A stretch of 64,000 nucleotides of DNA from Parabacteroides sp. Marseille-P3160 (GTDB lineage Bacteria; Bacteroidota; Bacteroidia; Bacteroidales; Tannerellaceae), in NCBI RefSeq assembly GCF_900162725.1, contig NZ_LT799418.1, forward strand, positions 189,194-253,193, read 5' to 3'. The notes beneath the pieces are model-generated. The model searched no databases, had not been told where the DNA came from, and worked only from the letters and a program-made list of their open reading frames with translations. This document shows positions 8,572 through 17,444 of this stretch, in pieces (position 1 is the first letter of the stretch; the number at the start of each line of letters is the position of its first letter). The translations under genes were made by a program, and so were the position numbers.

Positions 8572-8903
8572 TGGAAAGTATAACAATACAAGAAGCACAA
8601 GAAAAAGTAGACCTGTGGATTAAAACCTACGGCGTTCGTTATTTCAACGAATTAACCAACATGGCAATATTAACCGAAGAAGTGGGTGAAGTCGCAAGGA
8701 TCATTGCCCGCAAGTATGGCGAACAATCATTCAAAGAAAGTGATAAACAGCACGATTTAGGCGATGAAATGGCAGACGTTCTATGGGTACTCCTCTGTTT
8801 GGCCAACCAAACCGGAGTCGATTTAACCGAATCTTTTTTTCGAAATATCGAAAAGAAAACAAGCAGAGACAAGGAAAGACATATAAACAATAAAAAATTA
8901 TAA
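8571..8903 (+). CDS. MazG-like nucleotide pyrophosphohydrolase
   Basis: 110 residues. The metal-binding pattern of MazG/all-alpha NTP pyrophosphatases is intact: EEVGEVARII (ExxE) and, some 35 residues later, LGDEMADVLW (ExxD). Such enzymes hydrolyse (deoxy)nucleoside triphosphates to monophosphates and clean the nucleotide pool. The length fits the single-domain MazG-like or dUTPase-like group rather than the two-domain E. coli MazG. It sits between dtd (1-bp overlap) and deoC (1-bp gap) in a quality-control operon. Confidence 0.9.
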   Translation: MESITIQEAQEKVDLWIKTYGVRYFNELTNMAILTEEVGEVARIIARKYGEQSFKESDKQHDLGDEMADVLWVLLCLANQTGVDLTESFFRNIEKKTSRDKERHINNKKL

Positions 8904-8904
8904 G

Positions 8905-9765
8905 ATGGACAAATATCAGGAAGCATTCAGTAAATTTTCTCCCTTTGAAACGGGAGTGAATCTCACCAACAAGACGAATCAGATCATAGAAAAGAATTCT
9001 CAGAAGAATTTCACGCCGGAAGTTCTGAAATCAATCTATGAATGCATAGACTTGACCACATTAACAAGCTTGGATTCAAGAGAAAGCGTCTGGAAATTCG
9101 TTGATAAAGTAAATGATTTTGAAGGCACGAGGCCGGATGTATCTAATGTGGCAGCAATCTGTGTTTATCCTAATCTGGTAGAAACAGTAAAACAGGCACT
9201 TACCACCCAGGATGTAAAGATAGCCTCGGTCGCCGGAGGATTCCCCTCTTCCCAGACCTTTACGGAAATCAAAATAGCCGAGGTCTCGATGGCTGTTGCA
9301 GCGGGAGCCGATGAAATCGATGTCGTACTCAACCTGGGATACTTCATGGAGGAAGCATATGAAGAACTGACCGACGAATTGAGCGAGATAAAAGAAAGCT
9401 GCCGCGGCGCCAAACTCAAAGTAATTCTGGAAACCGGAGCGCTTCAAACACCGGAAAATATCCAGAAGGCATCCGTTTTGGCCCTTTATTCAGGGGCGGA
9501 CTTCATCAAAAGCTCCACGGGCAAGAGTTATCCGGGCGCTACTTTGGAAGCGGCCTATGTGATATGCGAAGTATTAAAGCAATATGCCGAACTCACCGGA
9601 AATAAAAAGGGAATCAAACTCTCCGGAGGAATACGTACGGCGGAGGATGCGGTCAATTACTATACGATCGTGAAAGAGATCCTGGGAGATGAATGGCTTA
9701 ACAGTGACCTGTTCAGGATTGGCGCCAGCAGTCTTGCCGGCGATATTTTAAAAAGAATTTCCTAA
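8905..9765 (+). CDS. deoC: Deoxyribose-phosphate aldolase DeoC
   Basis: 286 residues, a class I aldolase cleaving 2-deoxyribose 5-phosphate to glyceraldehyde 3-phosphate and acetaldehyde in deoxynucleoside catabolism. The Schiff-base lysine is in GADFIKSSTGKSYPGAT and the second active-site lysine in GIKLSGGIRT; the segment EIDVVLNLGYF carries the conserved Asp. The N-terminal 45 residues are longer than in E. coli DeoC, as in the Bacteroidota form. It is the last gene of the uvrC operon and is followed by a hairpin terminator at 9780-9815. Confidence 0.95.
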   Translation: MDKYQEAFSKFSPFETGVNLTNKTNQIIEKNSQKNFTPEVLKSIYECIDLTTLTSLDSRESVWKFVDKVNDFEGTRPDVSNVAAICVYPNLVETVKQALTTQDVKIASVAGGFPSSQTFTEIKIAEVSMAVAAGADEIDVVLNLGYFMEEAYEELTDELSEIKESCRGAKLKVILETGALQTPENIQKASVLALYSGADFIKSSTGKSYPGATLEAAYVICEVLKQYAELTGNKKGIKLSGGIRTAEDAVNYYTIVKEILGDEWLNSDLFRIGASSLAGDILKRIS

Positions 9766-9779
9766 AATAAATATAGATA

Positions 9780-9815
9780 AAGAGCTTGATCGGATTTCCG
9801 TCAAGCTCTTCTTGT
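9780..9815. terminator. Terminator hairpin between deoC and the polyprenyl synthetase
   Basis: AAGAGCTTGA (9780-9789) pairs perfectly with TCAAGCTCTT (9801-9810) across an 11-nt loop, followed by a T/C-rich tail on the plus strand. The convergent genes on either side mean it may serve both directions. Confidence 0.75.
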
Positions 9816-9819
9816 TTCT

Positions 9820-10794
9820 CTACTTTTTCCTATCCATGATATAATCCGCTAAGAGAAGCAGGCTGCGCCTCGCTTCCGATTCCGGAAGCAAAGCCAAAAG
9901 TGTATTCGCTTTCCTCTTAAAATCTTCCATTCGCTGAATGGCATATTCAATTCCGCCGTTATTCTTCGCAAACTCAATAAGGGAGTCGACATGCTCTTCC
10001 GTATAGTCTTTGGACTTGATCAGACCCGTGTAATAATCCACCTCCTCTTTCTTTCCCGTGCGTAAAGCATACAAAAGAGGTAAAGTCACTTTTCCTTCCC
10101 GGATATCATTCCCGGTAGGTTTTCCAATATTTGAATCCCGGTAATAATCGAAAATATCGTCTTTGATCTGAAAACAATAACCTAAAAACTCACCAAACTC
10201 ACGGCAGATCTCAACGATTTCATCGGAAGCTCCGGCTGAAAGGGCTCCGATTTCCGTACAAGCGGACAAAAGAGCGGCCGTCTTCTTCCGAATAACCTGC
10301 ATATAAACCTCTTCATCCAAAACCGTATCCTCGGCGTTCTTCAATTGTTTCAGTTCACCTTCGGATAAAGTCCGTCCTAAAGACGAAACAATCGATATTA
10401 TCCGGAAATTTCCGGACTGAATCGAACGGGCCAAAGCCGTAGAAAGAATAAAATCACCCACCAAGACAGAAATACGATTGTCAAAGATTGCATTTAAGGA
10501 AGCGATTCCGCGCCTTTGCTTCGTTTCATCGATCACATCGTCGTGAATCAACGTCGCAGTATGCAACAGCTCAAGGAAAACAGCAGAATTAATCGAATGA
10601 CCGGTCACCTTCCCGCAAGCCTTTGCGGTCAAGAGTACCAGAAGCGGACGGATATGCTTGCCCGTCGAATTATGAATCTTGTCGATAGCAGCTTCTAAAA
10701 TAGGCACATCACTATGGATTGACGCGGCAAAATCGTCTCGAAAAGCCTTTATTTCTTCTGCAACCGGTTCTTCTATCCTTTTTAATTCTATCAT
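9820..10794 (-). CDS. Polyprenyl (trans-isoprenyl) diphosphate synthase
   Basis: 324 residues. The two aspartate-rich motifs of trans-prenyltransferases are clear: LIHDDVIDETKQRRG (first DDxxD, with the downstream RR) and QIKDDIFDYY (second DDxxD), plus the GKHIRPLL entry motif. It extends allylic diphosphates with IPP; the size and spacing fit a medium- to long-chain synthase (octaprenyl type, for menaquinone side chains) but chain length is not certain. It is convergent with deoC and divergent from polA, and has its own -7 box at 10812-10819. Confidence 0.92.
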   Translation of the reverse strand: MIELKRIEEPVAEEIKAFRDDFAASIHSDVPILEAAIDKIHNSTGKHIRPLLVLLTAKACGKVTGHSINSAVFLELLHTATLIHDDVIDETKQRRGIASLNAIFDNRISVLVGDFILSTALARSIQSGNFRIISIVSSLGRTLSEGELKQLKNAEDTVLDEEVYMQVIRKKTAALLSACTEIGALSAGASDEIVEICREFGEFLGYCFQIKDDIFDYYRDSNIGKPTGNDIREGKVTLPLLYALRTGKKEEVDYYTGLIKSKDYTEEHVDSLIEFAKNNGGIEYAIQRMEDFKRKANTLLALLPESEARRSLLLLADYIMDRKK

Positions 10795-10811
10795 GACCTT
10801 CTAATGATTTG

Positions 10812-10819
10812 CAAAAATA
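10812..10819 (-). promoter_or_regulatory. -7 promoter box (TATTTTTG) for the polyprenyl synthase
   Basis: Minus-strand TATTTTTG matches TAnnTTTG, with the ATG 18 bp downstream at 10794. On the opposite strand TACATTTA at 10851-10858 (one mismatch) may be the polA -7 box. Confidence 0.5.
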
Positions 10820-10894
10820 ACAAAATCCCCAGACTTACAGAGTTTTTTTGTACATTTACACACTAATAAGTCTCACTAAAACGTGTTAAAAGCA

Positions 10895-13657
10895 ATGAAG
10901 CTATTTCTTATCGATGCCTATGCCCTCATATATCGTTCCTATTACGCCTTTATAAAAAATCCCCGGATCAATTCCAAAGGAATGAATACCTCTGCTATTT
11001 TCGGATTCATCAATTCGCTTGAAGATATATTCAAGCGTGAAAATCCGACTCATATCGCCGTAGGTTTCGATCCGCAAGGCCCGACCTTCCGCCATGAGGC
11101 CTACGAACGATATAAGGCCCAGCGGGAAGAAACGCCGGAAGTAATCCGGCAATCCGTACCTATTATCCGCCAAATCATCGAGGCATACGGGATTCCAATA
11201 CTGGAAGTCCCGCGATATGAAGCGGACGATACTATCGGCACCATAGCTAAGCAGGCAGAGAAGGAAGGCTTCAATGTTTATATGATGACGCCGGATAAAG
11301 ACTACGGGCAGTTGGTTTCCGAACATATCTTCCAGTATCGCCCGAAGTTCGGGGGAGACTATGAAATTCTGGGAGTCGAGGAAGTACTGAAAAAATATTC
11401 CCTCACCTCCCCTACGCAGATGATCGACCTCCTCGGATTAATGGGCGACAGTTCTGACAATATCCCGGGATGTCCGGGAGTTGGAGAAAAAACCGCCCAG
11501 AAACTATTGTCTGATTTCGGTTCCGTTGAAAACCTGCTGGCGAATACCGGCCAACTGAAAGGAAGCATTAAAAGTAAAATCGAAACCAACGAGGAGCAGA
11601 TCCGTTTCTCCAAATTTTTAGCAACTATCGTAACTGACGTCCCGATCCGTTTCGAAGCGGAACAATGCATCCGCGAAAAACCCGATCAGGAAAAATTGAT
11701 TTCCATCTATACCGATTTAGAATTCCGAACATTTATTAACAAATTGATCGGAGAGGATAAAAAAAGCATCTCAAAACCTTCCGCTCAACTCTCGATTTTC
11801 GACGATATTCCAGAGGATAAGCCAGCCTCATCCGAAATATCGCAACCACAGAGCCTTAAAACCACCCCTCATCACTATTTTCTTGTTGATACAGAGGACA
11901 AAAGAGCCGAATTGGGAAAATCACTTTCCAAACAAAGTTTTTTCGCTTTCGACACGGAAACCGACGGCTTGGATCCGCTGACCGCCAGATTGGTCGGGAT
12001 GTCCTTCGCCATCCGGGAAAATGAGGCTTGGTACGTCCCCGTTCCCGAATCGGAAGACTGGAAGCAGACGGTCGCTCCTTTCATCCCTGCATTGGAAAAC
12101 CCCGGCATCATGAAGATCGGTCAAAATATAAAATTTGACCTGATCGTCATGCGGCAGCATGAAGTCAAAATCGCAGGAAAGTTATACGACACAATGGTCG
12201 CCCATTATTTACTTAATCCTGAGTTGCGCCATGGGATGGATTACCTGGCGGAAACCTATCTCAACTACCAGCCCGTCTCCATCGAAACCCTCATAGGTCC
12301 GAAAGGAAAGAACCAGCGGACTATGCGAGCCGTTCCGATTCAGGAAATCGCCGAATATGCAGCCGAAGATGCGGACATTACCCTAAAGCTAAAGAATTTC
12401 TTCGAACCGCTAATCAAAAAGGAAGGGTTCGAACCTTTATTGCAGGAAATCGAGCTGCCCCTTATCTACGTATTAGCCGACATCGAGCGCACCGGCGTCA
12501 CCCTGGATACCCAGGCGCTCAAAGAATCGTCCGAAGAAATGACCAAGGAACTCATCCGCCTGGAAAAAGAAATTTATCAAATCGCCGGCAGCACATTCAA
12601 CATCAATTCGCCGAAACAGGTCGGTGAGATTCTCTTCGACCGCCTCCAGTTAGATGAGAGGGCAAAGAAAACAAAGACGGGAAGTTACAGCACCAACGAA
12701 GAAACATTGGAAAAACTCCGCTCCAAGCATCCCCTCGTCGGAAAACTGCTGGAATACCGTGGCCTCAAGAAACTTTTGAGCACCTACATCGACGCCCTGC
12801 CCCAACTGATCAATCCGGTAACGAAAAAGATACATACCTCTTTCAACCAAACGGTCACGGCAACCGGCCGGTTGAGTTCCACGAACCCGAACCTGCAAAA
12901 CATCCCCATCAGGGACGAAATAGGCCGTGAGATACGAAAGGCCTTTACATCCGATAATGCAGACTGCGTCTTCTTTTCAGCCGATTATTCGCAGATCGAG
13001 CTCCGTATCATGGCGCATCTCAGCGGGGATCCCCACATGATATCCGCCTTCCAAAACGGAGAGGATATCCATGCTTCCACGGCAGCCAAAATATACGGCA
13101 TTCCGCTGAAAGAAGTTACTTCCGATATGAGAAGAAAGGCCAAGACCGCCAACTTCGGCATCATCTACGGCATTTCCGTCTTTGGATTGGCCGAGCGCTT
13201 AAGCATTCCCCGATCCGAATCCAAGGAACTGATCGACGGCTATTTCAAGACCTATCCGCGCGTGAAGGAATATATGGATGAAAGTATCCGTACCGCAAAA
13301 GAAAAAGGTTATGTAGAGACGCTATTCAAGCGTAAGCGTTTCCTACCGGACATCAATTCCCACAATGCGATAGTTCGCGGTTATGCCGAACGGAATGCCA
13401 TCAATGCACCCATACAGGGAAGCGCCGCCGACATCATCAAGTTGGCCATGGTACATATCTTTAACCGCTTCGAAAGCAAGAGGTTGAAAAGCAAAATGAT
13501 CCTGCAGGTGCATGACGAACTCAATTTCAACGTCTGGAAAGATGAATTGGAGGAAGTCAGGAAAATCGTCCTCGACGAAATGGAGCATGTTATCTCCCTG
13601 AGAGTTCCCCTCATTGCCGATTGCGGCGTAGGCAACAATTGGCTGGAAGCGCATTAA
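10895..13657 (+). CDS. polA: DNA polymerase I PolA
   Basis: 920 residues, full length. Repair and Okazaki-fragment polymerase. Domains: 5' nuclease (residues 1-280; LFLIDAYALIYRSYYAF, then RYEADDTIGT and the helix-hairpin-helix PGCPGVGEKTAQKLL), 3'-5' exonuclease (about 330-515; FFAFDTETDGLDP keeps the catalytic D-x-E, so proofreading looks active), and the polymerase (motif A DYSQIELRIMAH, motif B RRKAKTANFGIIYG, motif C LQVHDELNF). I chose ATG 10895 giving MKLFLIDAY rather than the GTG four codons upstream. The downstream methyltransferase follows after 23 bp. Confidence 0.97.
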   Translation: MKLFLIDAYALIYRSYYAFIKNPRINSKGMNTSAIFGFINSLEDIFKRENPTHIAVGFDPQGPTFRHEAYERYKAQREETPEVIRQSVPIIRQIIEAYGIPILEVPRYEADDTIGTIAKQAEKEGFNVYMMTPDKDYGQLVSEHIFQYRPKFGGDYEILGVEEVLKKYSLTSPTQMIDLLGLMGDSSDNIPGCPGVGEKTAQKLLSDFGSVENLLANTGQLKGSIKSKIETNEEQIRFSKFLATIVTDVPIRFEAEQCIREKPDQEKLISIYTDLEFRTFINKLIGEDKKSISKPSAQLSIFDDIPEDKPASSEISQPQSLKTTPHHYFLVDTEDKRAELGKSLSKQSFFAFDTETDGLDPLTARLVGMSFAIRENEAWYVPVPESEDWKQTVAPFIPALENPGIMKIGQNIKFDLIVMRQHEVKIAGKLYDTMVAHYLLNPELRHGMDYLAETYLNYQPVSIETLIGPKGKNQRTMRAVPIQEIAEYAAEDADITLKLKNFFEPLIKKEGFEPLLQEIELPLIYVLADIERTGVTLDTQALKESSEEMTKELIRLEKEIYQIAGSTFNINSPKQVGEILFDRLQLDERAKKTKTGSYSTNEETLEKLRSKHPLVGKLLEYRGLKKLLSTYIDALPQLINPVTKKIHTSFNQTVTATGRLSSTNPNLQNIPIRDEIGREIRKAFTSDNADCVFFSADYSQIELRIMAHLSGDPHMISAFQNGEDIHASTAAKIYGIPLKEVTSDMRRKAKTANFGIIYGISVFGLAERLSIPRSESKELIDGYFKTYPRVKEYMDESIRTAKEKGYVETLFKRKRFLPDINSHNAIVRGYAERNAINAPIQGSAADIIKLAMVHIFNRFESKRLKSKMILQVHDELNFNVWKDELEEVRKIVLDEMEHVISLRVPLIADCGVGNNWLEAH

Positions 13658-13680
13658 TATCAATAATAAAATTTCTATTT

Positions 13681-14463
13681 ATGCAAGAAAGGCATCAAAA
13701 CAGAAATCTTTACTTCAAGGAATTGGCAAAAAGCAGTAGAAAATACTTTCTTCCGTATGTCCTTTTATATAAGCCTATCACAAAACAGACAAAGATACTG
13801 GAGATAGGCTGTGGCGACGGTGGAAACCTCCTCCCGTTCGCAGAATTAGGTTGTTCTGCTGTCGGTGTCGATCTCTCCGAAGGAAAAATCGAAAACGCCA
13901 GGGCAATCTATGCCAGGAAAAAGATAGATATTCAATTGATTGCCGATGATATCTTCAAAATCAAGGAATTTGAGCAGACTTTTGATGTTATACTTGTTCA
14001 TGATGTCATCGAACATATTCACGACAAACGCCAATTCGTCAACAATCTAAGGAGATATATCGCCCCGGACGGAATTGTCTTCTTCCGCTTTCCTGCCTGG
14101 CAGATGCCCTTCGGAGGACACCAACAGATCTGTCGCAGCAAGCTCCTCTCCAATTTACCCTATTGCCACCTTCTTCCGAAATCCCTCTACCGCAAACTTC
14201 TTAAAGCATTTCATGAAGACGAAGGTACCATCCACGAACTTCTGGATATTCAATGCACCCAAACACCCATTGAGTTGTTCGAAAAAGTGATGAAGGAAGG
14301 AAACTTTGAAATCCTAAACCGCCGGTATTACTTCATAAATCCTCATTATGAAACCAAATTCGGACTGAAGCCAAGGTTGCTTTTCAAGCCGCTGGCAAAG
14401 ATCCCCTATCTGCGGAACTTTTTCACCACTTCCTGTTTTTATATTGTCCGTCCGCGGTCATGA
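13681..14463 (+). CDS. Class I SAM-dependent methyltransferase
   Basis: 260 residues. The Rossmann SAM-binding motif is KILEIGCGDGGNLLPFAELG, followed by the acidic ribose-binding strand AVGVDLSEGKIENA and IIEHIHDKRQF-like motif VIEHIHDKRQ, typical of UbiG/Methyltransf_11-type enzymes. The C-terminal half (from about residue 140) with several Phe/Arg/Pro clusters and FKPLAKIPYLRNFF resembles methyltransferases of glycan or lipid loci, but the substrate is not known. The start is ATG 13681 because earlier in-frame codons fall inside polA. It may be cotranscribed with polA. Confidence 0.85.
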   Translation: MQERHQNRNLYFKELAKSSRKYFLPYVLLYKPITKQTKILEIGCGDGGNLLPFAELGCSAVGVDLSEGKIENARAIYARKKIDIQLIADDIFKIKEFEQTFDVILVHDVIEHIHDKRQFVNNLRRYIAPDGIVFFRFPAWQMPFGGHQQICRSKLLSNLPYCHLLPKSLYRKLLKAFHEDEGTIHELLDIQCTQTPIELFEKVMKEGNFEILNRRYYFINPHYETKFGLKPRLLFKPLAKIPYLRNFFTTSCFYIVRPRS

Positions 14464-14507
14464 GAAATCTCGTCGGAATCGAATTTCCCTCCAAGCGGAT
14501 TATTTCT

Positions 14508-14515
14508 TATCTTTG
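14508..14515 (+). promoter_or_regulatory. -7 promoter box (TATCTTTG) for ychF
   Basis: Exact TAnnTTTG match, 40 bp upstream of the ychF ATG at 14555. Confidence 0.55.
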
Positions 14516-14554
14516 TTTCCTCAAAAGCAGATATATAATTAAAATTCAAGATAA

Positions 14555-15658
14555 ATGGCATTACAATGCGGCATTGTAGGTCTTCCCAACGTAGGAAAGT
14601 CTACCCTATTTAATTGCTTATCAAACGCAAAGGCACAATCAGCAAACTTTCCTTTCTGTACCATCGAACCGAACGTAGGCGTGATCACTGTTCCGGACGA
14701 ACGCCTTACCAAACTGGCTGAATTAGTTCACCCCCAGCGTATTGTTCCGACGACTGTCGAGATTGTCGACATCGCCGGATTAGTCAAGGGCGCCAGCAAA
14801 GGGGAAGGATTAGGAAACAAATTCCTCGCCAATATCCGCGAAACCGACGCCATCCTGCACGTGCTCCGTTGTTTCGATGACGATAATATCGTGCATGTGG
14901 ATGGTCGCATAGACCCGGTGCGCGACAAGGAGATCATCGATACGGAGCTTCAGATCAAAGACCTCGAAACAATCGACAGTCGGATTGCCAAAGTACAGAA
15001 ACAGGCGCAAACCGGAGGCGATAAACAAACCAAACTGGCGTACGAAGTTTTGTCCAAATACCGGGAAGCCCTTATACAAGGAAAAAATGCCCGTACAGTC
15101 ACTTTCGATACCAAAGACGAGCAAAAGATAGCAAAGGAACTCTTCCTGCTTACCAGCAAACCGGTCATGTACGTATGCAATGTCGACGAAGCCAGCGCCA
15201 AAAGCGGTAATTCCTACGTTGAACAAGTCCGTAAAGCCATCGAAGGCGAAGACGCTCAACTTCTGGTTGTCGCTGCTAAAATAGAAAGCGAAATAGCCGA
15301 ATTCGAAACCTATGATGAGCGTCAGCTTTTCCTTCAGGAAATAGGACTGGAAGAATCCGGCGTCAACCGGCTGATCAAATCGGCCTACAAACTGCTGAAT
15401 CTGGAGACCTTCCTCACCGCCGGGGAACAGGAAGTGCGCGCCTGGACCTATCTGAAAGGCAGCAAAGCCCCCCAATGTGCGGGAGTGATCCATACCGATT
15501 TCGAGAAAGGATTTATCCGAGCGGAAGTAATCAAATACGCCGATTTTATTCATTACGGTTCGGAAAGTGCTGTAAAAGAAGCCGGCAAGATGAGTGTCGA
15601 AGGCAAAGATTACGTTGTACAGGACGGCGACATTATGCACTTCCGCTTCAACGTATAA
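14555..15658 (+). CDS. ychF: Ribosome-associated ATPase YchF (OLA1 family)
   Basis: 367 residues, standard length. Obg-family P-loop protein that prefers ATP. Motifs: Walker [13 protein letters not shown], switch [22 protein letters not shown], the non-canonical G4-like segment (YVCNVDE in place of NKxD, which explains the ATP preference), and a C-terminal TGS domain ([32 protein letters not shown] and onward). It has its own promoter and precedes the tRNA gene. Confidence 0.97.
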   Translation: MALQCGIVGLPNVGKSTLFNCLSNAKAQSANFPFCTIEPNVGVITVPDERLTKLAELVHPQRIVPTTVEIVDIAGLVKGASKGEGLGNKFLANIRETDAILHVLRCFDDDNIVHVDGRIDPVRDKEIIDTELQIKDLETIDSRIAKVQKQAQTGGDKQTKLAYEVLSKYREALIQGKNARTVTFDTKDEQKIAKELFLLTSKPVMYVCNVDEASAKSGNSYVEQVRKAIEGEDAQLLVVAAKIESEIAEFETYDERQLFLQEIGLEESGVNRLIKSAYKLLNLETFLTAGEQEVRAWTYLKGSKAPQCAGVIHTDFEKGFIRAEVIKYADFIHYGSESAVKEAGKMSVEGKDYVVQDGDIMHFRFNV

Positions 15659-15697
15659 GCAATCTCCATCTTTTCGCAGATTTCATACGGCCGATAC

Positions 15698-15728
15698 TTG
15701 TAAAAACCAATAAAAAGCAGTAATATTG
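15698..15728 (+). promoter_or_regulatory. Promoter for the CAT-anticodon tRNA
   Basis: TTG at 15698-15700 and TAATATTG (one mismatch to TAnnTTTG) at 15721-15728 are separated by 20 bp, the usual Bacteroidota spacing. The inferred start near 15732 precedes the mature tRNA by 25 nt. Confidence 0.45.
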
Positions 15729-15756
15729 CACCCGATTTCGCCCCCCGAAGGGCAAG

Positions 15757-15830
15757 GGTCCCATAGCTCAGTTGGTTAGAGCACCTGACTCATAATCAGG
15801 GAGTCCTTGGTTCAAGCCCAAGTGGGACCA
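15757..15830 (+). tRNA. tRNA with CAT anticodon (elongator Met or Ile2)
   Basis: A complete cloverleaf: acceptor GGTCCCA/TGGGACC, D arm GCTC..GAGC, anticodon stem CCTGA/TCAGG with loop CTCATAA (anticodon CAT), variable loop GAGTC, T arm CTTGG-TTCAAGC-CCAAG, discriminator A. The first pair is G:C and the anticodon stem lacks the three G:C pairs of initiator tRNA, so it is not fMet. Elongator Met and lysidine-modified Ile2 cannot be separated by eye. CCA is not encoded. Confidence 0.95.
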
Positions 15831-15840
15831 CTCTTATAAT

Positions 15841-15873
15841 AAAGCAGTTACAAATTGATGTAACTGCTTTTTT
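15841..15873 (+). terminator. Rho-independent terminator after the tRNA
   Basis: AAAGCAGTTACA (15841-15852) pairs with TGTAACTGCTTT (15859-15870) around a 6-nt loop and runs into TTTTTT, a textbook intrinsic terminator 10 nt past the tRNA. Confidence 0.9.
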
Positions 15874-16006
15874 GACAATTGCCGTAATTCCAAGTACAAA
15901 CATAGGAACTAATGCAACCACCGAGTTATTTTCAAACAAGAAGAATTTCGGTTTGTAATTAAAATAGGCAAAATACGTTTCCGGCTCTTATCCGGTAAAA
16001 TTCTTT

Positions 16007-16987
16007 TTAGTCCAAAGGATTTGCTTCCACACCTTCGTTGGTCATCTTCACGGGCTTGATATAGCCATTTTCATCAAACAACATCTCGTCTATGCAAGTC
16101 ATCCGCGAGTTGCCATCCGTCTCCGTCAATGGGCGGCGATGGTATACAATATAATATTTATCCGATTTCGGCTCGTGGATGACGGAATGATGCCCGGCTC
16201 CCGTTGCGATCGACGGATCCTGCTTCAATATCTTGCCTATCCGCTTAAACGGTCCCAGAGGATGATCCGAGATGGCATAAGCCACACTATAATCCGGCCC
16301 GGTCCAACCTCCTTCCGACCACATAAAATAATATTTACCGTTACGGATAAACATAAACGGGCCTTCTACATAATTTTCCGGAGTGATCTCTTTGAAAGTC
16401 TTCCCGTCCTCAAAGGGTATAAATCCGGTGAAATCGGCATTCAACTTAGCTACATTGCAATGCCTCCATCCGCCATAATAGATATAATAAGTTCCGTCTT
16501 TATCCTTAAAAACATACTGATCAATAGGCTGTGCACCGTTAATAACTTCATCTATCAACGGTTTGCCCAAGTAATCCTTATAAGGGCCTTCCGGACGGTT
16601 CGCAACCGCCACACCAATGCCTCCTTCGCCTTTTTCATGTATATCATTCGCTCCAAAAAAGAGGAAGTAGCGACTTTCCTTTTCCAAAATCGCGGGCGCC
16701 CACATCGCTCTCTTCGCCCATTTTACTTCTACCGTATCAAGGATCCGTTCATGTTTTGTCCAGTTAACCAAGTCCGGAGAAGAAAAAGCATCGAAAAAGA
16801 CCTGGCTATCAAAAGGAGCAGAATAGGTTGGAAAGATCCAGTAGTTATCATCAAATATAATTCCTTCGGGATCTGCATACCAGCCGGGGAAAACCGGATT
16901 ACCGGCTTTTTCCTTTTGTTTTTCTTGACTGAAACTACAAATTACGGAGATTAAGAATAATCCTATGCAGATGAATCCTTTTTTCAT
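16007..16987 (-). CDS. Glycoside hydrolase family 43 protein, secreted
   Basis: 326 residues with an N-terminal signal peptide (MKKGFICIGLFLISVICSFSQ). A five-bladed propeller glycosidase of family 43, which removes arabinose or xylose from plant or host glycans by inversion. The likely catalytic residues are visible: general base Asp in GWYADPEG, the pKa-modulating Asp in QPIDQYVFKD and general acid Glu in NYVEGPFMF. GGWTGPDYSV and TGAGHHSVI are also family features. No carbohydrate-binding module is attached. It stands alone, without a SusC/SusD pair nearby, so the exact substrate is open. Confidence 0.92.
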   Translation of the reverse strand: MKKGFICIGLFLISVICSFSQEKQKEKAGNPVFPGWYADPEGIIFDDNYWIFPTYSAPFDSQVFFDAFSSPDLVNWTKHERILDTVEVKWAKRAMWAPAILEKESRYFLFFGANDIHEKGEGGIGVAVANRPEGPYKDYLGKPLIDEVINGAQPIDQYVFKDKDGTYYIYYGGWRHCNVAKLNADFTGFIPFEDGKTFKEITPENYVEGPFMFIRNGKYYFMWSEGGWTGPDYSVAYAISDHPLGPFKRIGKILKQDPSIATGAGHHSVIHEPKSDKYYIVYHRRPLTETDGNSRMTCIDEMLFDENGYIKPVKMTNEGVEANPLD

Positions 16988-17090
16988 AAGAGTTTAATTT
17001 TCAATTATTCTAAACTAATTTCAACTTCACTACTGATAAAAACTGTAGCGATGGCTAAGATAAAAAGAAAATCCCATTTACACACCATAA

Positions 17091-17132
17091 AAATCGAGTG
17101 CACTCAATTTATTCAATGAGTGCACTTGATTT
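17091..17132. repeat. Long stem-loop (AAATCGAGTGCACTC / GAGTGCACTTGATTT)
   Basis: A 15-bp stem with one G-T pair and a 12-nt AT-rich loop. The arms contain GAGTGCACTC, itself a 10-bp palindrome. On the minus strand it is followed by TTTTTATGG, but it lies upstream of both flanking genes, so a regulatory or mobile-element origin is more likely than a gene terminator. Confidence 0.65.
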
Positions 17133-17140
17133 GAATGAAG

Positions 17141-17288
17141 GTGCGTCAAAAGGGCCATAAGGGAATTCCGTAGGGGCGAATTGCATTCACCCACTCCTAT
17201 GCGATTTAATCAAAATAAACGTATTATATACATTATTCCATGATACGGGCGAATTGCATTCACCCCACAATGGGCTTTTGACACACAC
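17141..17288. repeat. MITE-like element with two REP-type palindromes
   Basis: GTGCGTCAAAAGGGCC at 17141-17156 faces an inverted near copy, tgggcttttgacacacac, at 17271-17288. Between them are two direct copies of GGGCGAATTGCATTCACCC (17174-17192 and 17247-17265), each an imperfect palindrome resembling the widespread GGGCGAATTGCATTCGCCC repeat words. The element is non-coding and about 148 bp long, consistent with a non-autonomous mobile or REPIN-type repeat; no transposase is nearby. Confidence 0.65.
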
Positions 17289-17444
17289 TCTTAGGAGATC
17301 CGGATATTTATATTATTCAAGGTAAAACTAGTATTATTTCCTATAAATTGTTTTTATAAAAAATTTGATTCATGTACAATAAAACTGTATTTTTATAGTA
17401 TCATATAGGATGATCCTATTTTTAATAACTTAACTATCTACGCA

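Larger units (their letters stand above)
16988..17444. other. Intergenic region with hairpin and MITE/REP-like element
   Basis: 457 bp between divergent GH43 and creatininase genes. It holds a long stem-loop at 17091-17132 and a repeat-bounded element at 17141-17288; the remaining 150 bp before the creatininase gene is AT-rich upstream sequence without an exact TAnnTTTG box. No coding potential was seen. Confidence 0.6.
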
